Assembly (NCBI RefSeq): GCF_003386095.1 | Contig: NZ_QREG01000001.1 | Coordinates: forward strand, 62,001 to 126,000 | Direction: 5' to 3' | Source: Marinoscillum furvescens DSM 4134 | GTDB lineage: Bacteria; Bacteroidota; Bacteroidia; Cytophagales; Cyclobacteriaceae | DNA: 64,000 nucleotides | Shown here: piece by piece, positions 6,674 through 16,158 of the stretch | Position numbering within the stretch: the stretch's first letter is position 1 | Layout: each line of letters starts with the position of its first letter | Position numbers and translations under genes: made by a program | The notes under the pieces: generated by a model | Told to the model about the DNA's origin: nothing | The model's input: only the letters and a program-made list of their open reading frames with translations | Database searches by the model: none

Positions 6674-8166
6674 AATTCCTCTTGTTGCTCCCCCCAAATA
6701 CTTTTCAATGCAACCATCTTCATTTGGCCAGGGCCGGATAATTGCACCCTTTCAAAACTATGCTCTGGAAATACCAAATTGGTCATGACCAGTTCTCCCT
6801 CATTGACAAATACCTCTACCGAACTCCTATCCATATATACAGTCAGTGTGACCGGCACTATGTCACCCAATGAAGCGGTATGTCTGGCAGCAAATACGTC
6901 ACTAAAGGCTGACTTTCCAGCTTTGGATCGATCGACTACCAGTTGCTCTTCTTCTATGACTATGACCAGCATTTCGCCCTGAGCGTTTTTTATGCTTACT
7001 CTGGTACCCTGAGCCACTTTATTTACCATTATCTTTTGTGTTGCACTGGTTAGCTTTAGATCAGATCCCATAGCCTGCTCACCAACTATCAGTGACTGCA
7101 GTTCTTGCACTGGTTTTGATTGCAACAGGTAATTGTTTTTTTGCTTGAGCAACACCAACTCCCTCGGAATGGTCATCGCACTGCGCCAGGTGTATGTAGG
7201 CACTACATTGGCATACTGCCAATTGCTCATCCATCCGATAAACAAACGCCTGCCATCACTATCAGGAATATCTGACCAGGTAACCCCAGCATAATTATCT
7301 GCTCCATAGTCCAACCATCGTGTCTGCTCGTCTTCTGGAGTAAACACATCACCGTCAAACGCTCCTACAAAATACTGGGTGGCAGACCCTCCCTGAGGAC
7401 CACCAGGATTAATGCTCACGAGCATCACCCATTTAGACTCGCCACCAGCTATAGGTAGCTCAAATAAATCCGGGCATTCCCACACACCACCATGAGCTCC
7501 TATTTCGGCACCAAATTCGCTTTTTTTTTCCCAATTGATTAAATCTGGTGATGCATAAATATGCACCCGGTCTTTCACAGCTAGTATCATGCGCCAACTT
7601 TGGTCTTTGTCATACCAAAAAACTTTAGGATCCCGGTAGTCGATAATCCCGGGATTGGGAAGCACTGGATTGCCTTCATACTTCGTCCAGGTGCGTCCTT
7701 TGTCCAGGCTGTAGGCTATTCCCTGGGTTTGATAATCAATTTGACCTTCGCTTGCTCCCACAGGATCATGGTAAGTATAAATTGCCACCATAGCGGGTTT
7801 ATCGTTGGCACCAAAACCAGTGGTGTTATGCCGGTCTACCACTGCGCTCCCGCTAAAGATGTATCCTAGCGAATCTGGATAAAGCGCAATTGGCAGGTGC
7901 TCCCAGTGAACCATATCGGTAGATACCGCATGCCCCCAGTGCATGGGGCCCCACACATTGCTATCTGGATAGTGCTGGTAAAACAAGTGATACTCTCCCT
8001 CGAAATACACCATACCATTTGGGTCATTCATCCACTGAGCAGGTGGAGTGAAGTGGTATTGGGGGCGATACTCCTCTCCATCAGCTTGAACAGATGGCTG
8101 TTGCTTTTTGACGTGTGCGGTACACCCTAAGAGCATGACCGCAAATAGTATGATGCTAAATTTCAT
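6670..8166 (-). CDS. GH32 beta-fructosidase, lipoprotein
   Basis: 498 residues. A lipoprotein signal (MKFSIILFAVMLLGC) places it on a membrane, in the periplasm or at the surface. The five-bladed GH32 propeller covers residues about 35-345 and has all three signature acids: WMNDPNG with nucleophile Asp48, YRDPKV (transition-state Asp) and WECPDLF (acid/base Glu). A C-terminal beta-sandwich follows (MDRSSVEVFVNEGE). This is a canonical exo-acting fructosidase/invertase/levanase layout and should release fructose from imported fructo-oligosaccharides. It is translationally coupled to the fructokinase and is the only one of the three GH32 proteins here with the standard nucleophile. Confidence 0.92.
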   Translation of the reverse strand: MKFSIILFAVMLLGCTAHVKKQQPSVQADGEEYRPQYHFTPPAQWMNDPNGMVYFEGEYHLFYQHYPDSNVWGPMHWGHAVSTDMVHWEHLPIALYPDSLGYIFSGSAVVDRHNTTGFGANDKPAMVAIYTYHDPVGASEGQIDYQTQGIAYSLDKGRTWTKYEGNPVLPNPGIIDYRDPKVFWYDKDQSWRMILAVKDRVHIYASPDLINWEKKSEFGAEIGAHGGVWECPDLFELPIAGGESKWVMLVSINPGGPQGGSATQYFVGAFDGDVFTPEDEQTRWLDYGADNYAGVTWSDIPDSDGRRLFIGWMSNWQYANVVPTYTWRSAMTIPRELVLLKQKNNYLLQSKPVQELQSLIVGEQAMGSDLKLTSATQKIMVNKVAQGTRVSIKNAQGEMLVIVIEEEQLVVDRSKAGKSAFSDVFAARHTASLGDIVPVTLTVYMDRSSVEVFVNEGELVMTNLVFPEHSFERVQLSGPGQMKMVALKSIWGEQQEEL

Positions 8167-8173
8167 CTTGAGA

Positions 8174-11100
8174 TTATCGTTTTATAATTCTATATACGTG
8201 ATTCGAGTGCTTGGAAGTGATGTAAATCAGATACATCCCAGTGTCCAGCGTAGAAACATCCAACTCATTATTACATAATGTGCCTTCCATTAATTTTCTA
8301 CCATCCATTCCTGTAACACTCATTTTATATTCATCATTGTCAGGCAGATCAAAGTATAATACATCTACTACAGGGTTGGGATATATTTTAACGGTGTTTT
8401 GTTTGTCGTTAATTGGATATTCGGAGTTTTTACGAGCTGTAGCATTGCCTTTTATTGGTATTTTCAAATTATCCAAATTTATATGCCCCCAACCTCCAGT
8501 GGCCTTATCCACAAGCTTCATATAGCAAGTAGTTCCTACGAACATTGAGGCATCTAATTGCTTTTGAACATAGTCCTCACTGTCATTATCGTCACCGGTG
8601 GCTTTCATGAGTATGGCACCATCAGACTTTCGAACAAGGGCGAGAAATAAGGTATTGAAATCATACCCTCCACCTATCATAAAAGTAATTTTACCATCTC
8701 CCCACAAAACAAAATCGTCAGTTTGTATACTACCTGTATCAGCGTCTCCTCCAGATGCTACTCCCCAAAGATGATAGCTACCTTGTGGATTAAACGGGCC
8801 TCCCCATCCCCAATTGGTCGCATTGGTAACATCCCCAACTGTGAATGCACCACCTACGGTAGTCCAACCTGACAGGTCTCCAGATTCAAAATCGTAAACC
8901 AAATATTGTTGATCCTCTACTGTTAAGTCTGCTTGTGCTACGAACGCTCCTTCATCAGTGGTAACAGAAATAATTGTGTTCCCAGGATTAACTGACTCCA
9001 CATTTCCAAACTGATCTACAGTAGCTACACTTGTGTTTGACGAACTCCAAATTACCTTTTGGTTTGTTGCCCCTACAGGCTGCACAGTTGCCTGCAGTCG
9101 GGTGGTGGTATTGGCTGCCATGGTCAATGCACTCTTTTCAAGGTCCACTCCTGTTACGTCCACACTCGCTACTGGTATTCGTATACTATCAAGGTTAATG
9201 TGACCCCAGCCGCCAATAGCATTATCTACAGCCTTTAAATAGCATTTTTGTCCCACATAGTTTTCAGCACTAAAATGTTTAGTGGTGTAATCCTCACTAT
9301 CATTATTATCACCTGTCGCTTTCATTAGGAGCAAGTCATCGGAGGCTCTATACAGTCCCAAGAAGACGGTATTGATATCAAAACCACCCCCTAACATAAA
9401 AGAAATCACTCCATCACCATCAAGTACAAATTCCTCTGACCGCAAAGTTCCTGTATCGGCATCAGCCCCTGATTTTACACTCCAGAGATGGTATTGGCCT
9501 TGTGGATGAAAAGGCCCACCCCAGCCCCAGTTTGAATCTGATGTAACATCTGCATTAACGAAGGCATTGCCCGTGGTAGTCCAACCCGCCAGATCACCTG
9601 ACTCAAAATCATAAAAAAGATAGTCCTGGGCATGAACAGTCACCGAAGCCTGGGCAGAAAAATTCCCATCTACGGTGGTTGCTGTAATCGTGGCACTACC
9701 AGGAGATATAGCTGAAATCTTCCCAGCTATGACTTGTGCAACAGCAGGATTTGAGGATCCCCAATATACGGATTGATTGGTAGCATTTCCTGGTAAAATA
9801 TTAGCCTCCAATTGAAAACTTCGGTTTACCGTAATGGTCACATTCGTATGATCTAAAGTTACACCTGTGGTAGGTATGTTGTCGATAGGGATAGTCAGAT
9901 TATCGAGATTGATATGTCCCCAACCACCTGTGGCATTATCTACTAGCTTTATATACAGCTCTTCGCCCACATAAGCTGATGCATCAAATTGCCGGGCGGT
10001 ATAATCTTCACTGTCATTATCATCACCAGTCGCCTTCATCAGTTCCAATCCATCAGACTTCCTCACCAAAGCGATGTATACTGTATTGATATCAAAACCT
10101 CCTCCTATCAAAAAGGAAATAATCCCATCACCACCGAGCACAAAATCCTGAGAACGCAATACACCTGTCTGCTGATCTCCACCTGCTGCCACTCCCCAAA
10201 GGTGGTAGGTTCCCTCTGGCGTGAAGGGTCCTCCCCACCCCCAATCTGTAGCATTGGTAACGTCACCCACTGAAAAAGCACTACCAGAAACTTGCCATCC
10301 GGAAAGGTCTGCATTCTCAAAATTATAGCTGAGGTATCGTTGATTGGACACCACAACGCTTCCCTGAGCAGTGAATCCACCTTCGTCAGAGGTAGCAGTA
10401 ATTACGGCCTCTCCTTCACTCACAGCTGTAGCTAAACCTGAATTATCTACGGTGACTACTCCCGTATCACTTGAAGACCAATGAATGGTCTGGTTTGTGG
10501 CATTGGATGGACTCACCCACGCCTGAATGATCGACGTATCTTGTGGAGCCATAAAAAACGTATTTTGCTCTAGCCTCACACTCGTAACAGAGACTGGCGA
10601 GCCAGACTGCACAGGTATTCGAAGGTTATCGATATTCACATGTCCAAATCCTGCTGAAGAACTATCCTGCACTTGAATATAACACACCTCCCCCAGGGCC
10701 TCAGTACCATCAATACACTTTTCGGTATAGGTTTCATGATCATTACCAGTCACCTTAGCTACCAAGTTACTATCGGATACTCGGTACAACCCTACAAATA
10801 GTTTTTCGATATCACTACCACCACCAATCAGCAACTTTATTTGACCATCGGCACCTAAAGTAAAGTTAGCAGTAGTCAAAGTACCTAGTCCTTCATCTCC
10901 ACCATCTTTAAAACCGTGCAGGTGATAGTTGCCTTCATGCTTAAAGGCACCTCCCCACCAGGCGGAATCGGTTGTTATATCTGCAGCCATAAACGCATCT
11001 CCTACCCGAGTCCAACCGATAAGATTTCCCTCTTCAAAATCGTAAACCTGATAATTGGGAGCTTCACAAACATTGACTTCACAAACGGCTTTCATACCAT

Positions 11101-13534
11101 TAGATGACATTGCAGTAATCGTCGCGGTACCTTTCTTATGAGGGGTCAACTGACCATCCATTACTGTTACAACTTCCTCGTTGCTGGATGTCCAGATTAG
11201 TCGTTGGTTCGTGGCACTAACTGGCATAATAGACGCAACCAATGATTTGGTAGTCGTAAGAGGTAAAATCACATTCTCTTTGATAAATGAAATATCTTCA
11301 ATGGGGACATCCTCGCCATTGGGCCCTAGCTTATAGCTTTGAACAGCAGTAAATGTCGTGGCACCCCCATCCGAAAAAAGTTCCACTCCTTTGCTTTGGA
11401 GCCGAGTGGGGTAGACTCTGTTGGAGAAGGCAGCTTTTCCGTTAATAAAAACATCTATGGCAGAGTGATCAAGGAAAATATGAAACTTATAGGGTTTACC
11501 AAAAACCTGTTCATCATAATCCTCTACATACTCCATTCGCTCAAATGAGTTTGGTGACAAACTGGACTTCAGCTTATCCAACACAATCTTTTGATTAACC
11601 TTATCATAGTAAAGACGTGTGATTTCCTGACGGTCTTCAGATACATAGAAATTCACCCCATATGCAGAGGCTGTCGTACTTGTATCTAATTCCACAATGA
11701 GTTCCATTGACCTGCCTGCAGCATCAAGTTTCTGTGTTCCGGTCACCACCAGGCTAGTCTCTTGCTGTTCTGATCCAGGAATCCGCAAAGTGGACAACTG
11801 TGGAGCAGGTCTTTGCCCAAGTGTTTCACCATCGCTCAATAGTGAATAAACTCTGGGCAAGCTAAAGGTGTGACACCATCCTGATTCTAATTGTGCTTCG
11901 GAATTCCAACGTTCGTCTACGATACCTATTCCTACCAGCTCACCATCAGTATTTCGTGCTACGGTAGGTGACAGATGGCCATGTATGAGGTCGAGATTTT
12001 TGGGTTGCGTATAATCAGGCGTAAATATTCCTCCTGACCAAACACCGGTCCAATATACTGCTCGGGTATATCCGTCACCAGGAATCGGGTTAACGATCAA
12101 AACATGCTTTCCTCCACCAATGGGTTCAAAAACAGGCATTTCCCACAAAGATTGAGAAGGTGGCACCTGCTCAAAGTCGAGTGAAGTAAACTGAGGCTGC
12201 AGTGTCCAGTTAGCTAGATCATTAGAGGTGTAGTAACTCAGCCCTCCCCTACCAGAACTCATCTTGGCCCCAATAATCATGTGCCAGGTATTGCCTTCTT
12301 TCCACAAATAAGGGTCGCGAAAATCTGCCACTCCTTGCTTATCAATCACTGGACCCATTTTCGTCCAGTTTTCCAATCTTAAATCATTACTGAAGGCATG
12401 TGCTATTCCCGGGTTGTACGGTCCTGTATGGTTTACGTTGGTATAAAATGCATGTGCCGTGTCATTTGCAACCACCACATCACCAGACCATATTCCTTTC
12501 ATATCGTATCCCGAGGTAGGTGAACTCTCTAGTGTAGGCCACAGCGCATCTTTCTGGTTTTCCCAATTCACAAAATCAGTACTTACCATATGTCCCCAAT
12601 GCATCATTGTTTTGAATGGGCCATTTGGTGTACGCTGATAAAAAAGATGATACTCACCATTATACTCTACTAAACCGTGTGGTTCGTTGGTCCAGTTAGC
12701 TGGAGGCATGGCATGATACAATGGGCGCTGCAAATCATGATCGAATCGTGAATCCGAAATAATCAGTGATTCAAAACCGGTGGTAGGCAAATCAGCTTGC
12801 ATACTTTGGTATTCCGAACTAACGATAGAATCCGTTTTAGCAGATGCAAAAATTTTAGTTTCATCGATGGCCGCACTTAGCGCATTAATCAAAAAAATAC
12901 CACTAAAAGCATCATTATTCCCTTTACCAATAATTAGGGGGTTAGTTGCTTCATGAACTACTCCATTTGTTGGTATAGTTGCGGAAGCCACTTGCTGTCC
13001 ATTCAAGAAAAGCTTTATAGAGCTGGCTGCTCCATCTACCACACCAGCCACATGTACCCAGCTGTAGAGAGGAAAGGGCTCCGGAGCCTGACAGGTATAT
13101 TTTTGTCCATCAATATTGACAGAAAACCACCATACTCCAAAGGTATTGACACCAATCTCATAACCGAGATCACCATCTACCTGACTAATTATAGCTGAAG
13201 GGGAGAGGCTTGCATAGGGCACCTCATGGTCCGACGGATAGCTCTCGAGACTTACCCATGTTTCCACAGTCAGTTCACTTTGAAAATCATAAGCCAAATC
13301 TCTACTCGCCCAGGTGGAAAACCCATCGGTCCGTAGCGCATTTCCTGCTACCCCACCTACTCGTTCAGGATTATCAAAAGTATTAGTCACTTGAAAACTC
13401 AGCCCCCCTGCATCATCTAGAGCTACCTGAGTTCCACTTGCTTCATCATATTTTAGATACACTAATGGTGATTGAGCAAAGCAGAGGCTCACCCAAAATA
13501 GCACCAAAATTGAAATAATTACATTCTTCATCAT
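8174..13534 (-). CDS. Giant multidomain T9SS-secreted GH32 fructanase
   Basis: About 1786 residues from ATG 13534; a GTG at 13552 is an alternative start. Order: signal peptide (ending SLCFAQ), LamG/concanavalin-like domain (about 30-245), GH32 propeller plus sandwich (about 265-740), four repeating pairs of a Big_2 Ig-like domain and a module of about 150 residues beginning YDFESGDLSGW and ending WGHINLDNL, and a T9SS type A sorting domain (KIYPNPVVDVLYF to the end). GH32 signatures are present, but the nucleophile motif reads WTNEPHG, with Glu284 instead of Asp. Asp407 (FRDPYLW) and Glu465 (WEMPVF) are conserved. It is an extracellular, probably cell-attached fructan hydrolase, and the repeats are likely glycan-binding. 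It lies mid-operon, 48 bp after the previous GH32 gene. Confidence 0.9.
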   Translation of the reverse strand: MMKNVIISILVLFWVSLCFAQSPLVYLKYDEASGTQVALDDAGGLSFQVTNTFDNPERVGGVAGNALRTDGFSTWASRDLAYDFQSELTVETWVSLESYPSDHEVPYASLSPSAIISQVDGDLGYEIGVNTFGVWWFSVNIDGQKYTCQAPEPFPLYSWVHVAGVVDGAASSIKLFLNGQQVASATIPTNGVVHEATNPLIIGKGNNDAFSGIFLINALSAAIDETKIFASAKTDSIVSSEYQSMQADLPTTGFESLIISDSRFDHDLQRPLYHAMPPANWTNEPHGLVEYNGEYHLFYQRTPNGPFKTMMHWGHMVSTDFVNWENQKDALWPTLESSPTSGYDMKGIWSGDVVVANDTAHAFYTNVNHTGPYNPGIAHAFSNDLRLENWTKMGPVIDKQGVADFRDPYLWKEGNTWHMIIGAKMSSGRGGLSYYTSNDLANWTLQPQFTSLDFEQVPPSQSLWEMPVFEPIGGGKHVLIVNPIPGDGYTRAVYWTGVWSGGIFTPDYTQPKNLDLIHGHLSPTVARNTDGELVGIGIVDERWNSEAQLESGWCHTFSLPRVYSLLSDGETLGQRPAPQLSTLRIPGSEQQETSLVVTGTQKLDAAGRSMELIVELDTSTTASAYGVNFYVSEDRQEITRLYYDKVNQKIVLDKLKSSLSPNSFERMEYVEDYDEQVFGKPYKFHIFLDHSAIDVFINGKAAFSNRVYPTRLQSKGVELFSDGGATTFTAVQSYKLGPNGEDVPIEDISFIKENVILPLTTTKSLVASIMPVSATNQRLIWTSSNEEVVTVMDGQLTPHKKGTATITAMSSNGMKAVCEVNVCEAPNYQVYDFEEGNLIGWTRVGDAFMAADITTDSAWWGGAFKHEGNYHLHGFKDGGDEGLGTLTTANFTLGADGQIKLLIGGGSDIEKLFVGLYRVSDSNLVAKVTGNDHETYTEKCIDGTEALGEVCYIQVQDSSSAGFGHVNIDNLRIPVQSGSPVSVTSVRLEQNTFFMAPQDTSIIQAWVSPSNATNQTIHWSSSDTGVVTVDNSGLATAVSEGEAVITATSDEGGFTAQGSVVVSNQRYLSYNFENADLSGWQVSGSAFSVGDVTNATDWGWGGPFTPEGTYHLWGVAAGGDQQTGVLRSQDFVLGGDGIISFLIGGGFDINTVYIALVRKSDGLELMKATGDDNDSEDYTARQFDASAYVGEELYIKLVDNATGGWGHINLDNLTIPIDNIPTTGVTLDHTNVTITVNRSFQLEANILPGNATNQSVYWGSSNPAVAQVIAGKISAISPGSATITATTVDGNFSAQASVTVHAQDYLFYDFESGDLAGWTTTGNAFVNADVTSDSNWGWGGPFHPQGQYHLWSVKSGADADTGTLRSEEFVLDGDGVISFMLGGGFDINTVFLGLYRASDDLLLMKATGDNNDSEDYTTKHFSAENYVGQKCYLKAVDNAIGGWGHINLDSIRIPVASVDVTGVDLEKSALTMAANTTTRLQATVQPVGATNQKVIWSSSNTSVATVDQFGNVESVNPGNTIISVTTDEGAFVAQADLTVEDQQYLVYDFESGDLSGWTTVGGAFTVGDVTNATNWGWGGPFNPQGSYHLWGVASGGDADTGSIQTDDFVLWGDGKITFMIGGGYDFNTLFLALVRKSDGAILMKATGDDNDSEDYVQKQLDASMFVGTTCYMKLVDKATGGWGHINLDNLKIPIKGNATARKNSEYPINDKQNTVKIYPNPVVDVLYFDLPDNDEYKMSVTGMDGRKLMEGTLCNNELDVSTLDTGMYLIYITSKHSNHVYRIIKR
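8450..11280 (-). repeat. Four in-gene tandem repeats of about 716 bp
   Basis: Within the giant GH32 gene, the Big_2 plus YDFE-module pair recurs four times, with module starts near 8890, 9610, 10325 and 11040, a spacing of about 716 bp. The two copies nearest the C-terminus and the third are very similar (for example WGWGGPF and KATGDDNDSEDY recur). The first copy is clearly the oldest or most diverged and lacks the WGWGGPF form. Confidence 0.85.
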
Positions 13535-13582
13535 AAGGGTTTTTAGTTTCACATAGTCACGTCCCTTAGTCCTTATTATCTA

Positions 13583-16093
13583 TCATTTTATTAGCAGCTT
13601 TTCTGAGTAAAAAAAGCCGTTTCTACTAGCAGTTAGTAAATACATTCCGGCGGGAATATGATGTACATCAATGTTTGTAATATCTTCTTTACACGATCCG
13701 CTCATTACCTGTAAACCAGATAGTGTATATAGGTAGTATTCAGCAGACATACCACCCGAAAAAATAATTTGAAAATCATCATCTGCAGGATTAGGATATA
13801 CCTGCCATCCCATATTCTGGGGAGCACCCAGTGGGTCATTTGGTCCTGATGGCACTTCAGGTAGTTTATTAAATCTTACAGGCAAGTTTTGTGGAACACA
13901 ACTTTCGTCCCGTATGGCTGTCTCATGCATAGAAGCCATGTCCCATTTGGAGGCTTTGATGACTTCTACTCCTCCCGAAATGGACACAATGTCCACCAAA
14001 TCACTGTCGGCACGGGAGGGATATACCCGTGAGGAAAATACCGTAAGATTTTGCACAAACACTTCCAGTGTACTGTGATCTATAAAAATGCGAATATTTA
14101 GCGTATCTGAAGGGTTGAAAACGAAATCACCAATTCGCGTATCTTTTTTGGTATTAGACAGTGAGGATTGTCTGCGATCCAGAATGATTTTATTTAACGA
14201 ATAGTCAAATCGTATGGTAGTAGTCTCCTGGCCATCTTCGTGCTTGAGCACTTGTATGATAAAATTACTATTCGAGTCTGCTTTTATGTCAAACTCCAGT
14301 TCGATCTGATTGCCGTGGAATCCGGATAAATTATTCCTCTCTTCGTTTTGTAGCTTAAGGTTTTCTACTCTCATTTCATTTTTTCGCAGACGACACAGGT
14401 TTGGGTGAGGAATTTGTCCAAGCGTAGAGTCTTCCAGCAGCCTCACCTGACGAGGAACACTAAATGTCTGCCGCCAGCCTGCGGCTATCTGATCTCCCCC
14501 GTCCCTATCTTCCGGAATAATGCCTATGTACGTATCTCCTGTTTCATCATCCACACCAAAGGCTGGGGCCAGCATGTGGCTGTCAAATAGTTCGAGTGAA
14601 TGTGGCTCTTCGGTAAAGGGAGTAAAGGTCTCGTTTTCCCATGATCCAAGAAGGTATATTGAACGGGCTGGCTTTCCAGGCTGAGGAGTAGGAAGCAATT
14701 GCAGCATGTACGTATCCTCTGAAAGTTGCTTGAAAGTAGGCATCTCCCAAAATTCCCCATATGTTTCCGTATCGGAGTTGGTATACAACCGGGGAATCAT
14801 TGTCCAATTCACCAGGTCGGTGGAGCGGTAGGTAAAAAGTATTCCACCGCCCTGATCCTGCAGACCGGAACCCACAATCATGTAGTAAGTACCATCAGCC
14901 TCCCATAGGTATGGGTCTCTAAAATCCAAATGTCTAAACGAAGTTGGTGCAGTAGGAATCAAGGGGTTTTGTGGGTGCTCCTCCCAGTGGAGCAATGAGT
15001 CATCAACTGAAATTGCACTGCCAATCCCGGCTTTGGCACCATCCACTCCGGTGTAAAAAAGATACGGTGTTCCTGAATTGTCTTTAAGTGATGTCCCCGA
15101 CCACACCCCGAAGTTGTCAAAACCGGGAGACGGGCGCAGAGGAATTTCTACTTCGCGCCAATGCACCAGATCTTCACTTACCAGATGTCCCCAATGCATA
15201 AAATAAAGCTGTGGCGCATTAGGGTTCTTTTGAAAAAAGAGGTGGTACAGCCCTTTGTAATACATTAAACCATAAGGTTCATTGGCCCAGCTGTTGTTGG
15301 GCATGGGATGATACTGGGGCCGTAAATGATCACCGGCAAATCGTTCCTGAGGATCAATGGTCAACGCCACCTCCCGGGCAGTTACTGACTCATTGCGCCC
15401 CTGTATCTGAGCCTCGGACAGAGCATAATCATGCACCTTCACATCATCCAGGGTCCCATTGAGCACATTCACTTGAAAGCCATTTGCTTCCTGATTGAGG
15501 CTTCTTTTACCCACATACAAGGTGGCAGTCCCTGTACTGATAGCAGTGGCTGAAAGGTTTTGCTCTAAAAACCATAACTCACCGTCTACATAGATTTTAG
15601 AAGATCCTTCCTCCAGATTGATCACCGCTACAATGTGATGCCACCGGTAAGAAGTCAGCTTTCTTGGTGTGTTGTGTACGTATAGTTGGTGGTCTAAATG
15701 AAAGCCGAAATTGAGTTCACCATAAGGCCCCACGCTTAAGTAAAACCCCTCATTTTGAGTGGAATTGAATAACTCGATAATTGATGAAGATTCCTTATTG
15801 AATGCCTCGGTAGCATACCAGGCCTCCACGGTCATTTGGGAAGAAACACCAGCCAGGTGGAAGTTTGGTGATTGTATATAGGTAGACCAACCATCCAGAC
15901 GGAGGGCCTGTCCAGACGGGCTTGCTATTCGCTCTGGCCTGCCAAAGAGATTGTTTATCGAAAGCTGCTGCCCACTAATCTGTTCTATGGTGGTAGCAGT
16001 CCCACTACTTTCATCAAAGTTCAGATGAAAAACTTCCTGCGCGAGGATTTGGGTAGTGGTCAGAAATAAAACACCAAGTAATCGGTAATTCAT
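13583..16093 (-). CDS. T9SS-secreted LamG-GH32 fructosidase
   Basis: 836 residues. Signal peptide MNYRLLGVLFLTTTQILAQ, LamG/concanavalin domain (about 22-230), GH32 propeller and sandwich (about 255-720), and a T9SS sorting domain at the end (WQVYPNPADDDFQIIFSGG to LLIK). The nucleophile motif reads SWANEPYG, with Glu272 in place of Asp. The FRDPYLW and FWEMPTF motifs are intact. The N-terminal two thirds is clearly paralogous to the neighbouring giant GH32 but without its repeated C-terminal modules. It should act outside the cell on fructan and is the first enzyme gene after the hairpin at 16123. Confidence 0.9.
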   Translation of the reverse strand: MNYRLLGVLFLTTTQILAQEVFHLNFDESSGTATTIEQISGQQLSINNLFGRPERIASPSGQALRLDGWSTYIQSPNFHLAGVSSQMTVEAWYATEAFNKESSSIIELFNSTQNEGFYLSVGPYGELNFGFHLDHQLYVHNTPRKLTSYRWHHIVAVINLEEGSSKIYVDGELWFLEQNLSATAISTGTATLYVGKRSLNQEANGFQVNVLNGTLDDVKVHDYALSEAQIQGRNESVTAREVALTIDPQERFAGDHLRPQYHPMPNNSWANEPYGLMYYKGLYHLFFQKNPNAPQLYFMHWGHLVSEDLVHWREVEIPLRPSPGFDNFGVWSGTSLKDNSGTPYLFYTGVDGAKAGIGSAISVDDSLLHWEEHPQNPLIPTAPTSFRHLDFRDPYLWEADGTYYMIVGSGLQDQGGGILFTYRSTDLVNWTMIPRLYTNSDTETYGEFWEMPTFKQLSEDTYMLQLLPTPQPGKPARSIYLLGSWENETFTPFTEEPHSLELFDSHMLAPAFGVDDETGDTYIGIIPEDRDGGDQIAAGWRQTFSVPRQVRLLEDSTLGQIPHPNLCRLRKNEMRVENLKLQNEERNNLSGFHGNQIELEFDIKADSNSNFIIQVLKHEDGQETTTIRFDYSLNKIILDRRQSSLSNTKKDTRIGDFVFNPSDTLNIRIFIDHSTLEVFVQNLTVFSSRVYPSRADSDLVDIVSISGGVEVIKASKWDMASMHETAIRDESCVPQNLPVRFNKLPEVPSGPNDPLGAPQNMGWQVYPNPADDDFQIIFSGGMSAEYYLYTLSGLQVMSGSCKEDITNIDVHHIPAGMYLLTASRNGFFYSEKLLIK

Positions 16094-16122
16094 GTTGTGA
16101 GGGCTGAATTGATTTTAATTAT

Positions 16123-16150
16123 AAGAGGGCGCCAATATGGCGCCCTTCTT
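16123..16150 (-). terminator. Strong intra-operon hairpin (attenuator or mRNA stabiliser)
   Basis: GGGCGCC (16127-16133) and GGCGCCC (16139-16145) pair with a 5-nt loop and extend through AAGA/TCTT flanks. The hairpin lies directly after the stop of the surface lipoprotein gene and before the first GH32 gene. The U-tract is weak (TCTTATAATT), so partial termination or 3'-end protection is more likely than a full stop. Confidence 0.6.
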
Positions 16151-16158
16151 AGCAAGGT

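Noticed and set aside
10108-10380. Separate small gene inside the giant GH32
   Set aside because: It is an alternate frame of the repeated modules; the main frame is continuous from signal peptide to sorting domain.
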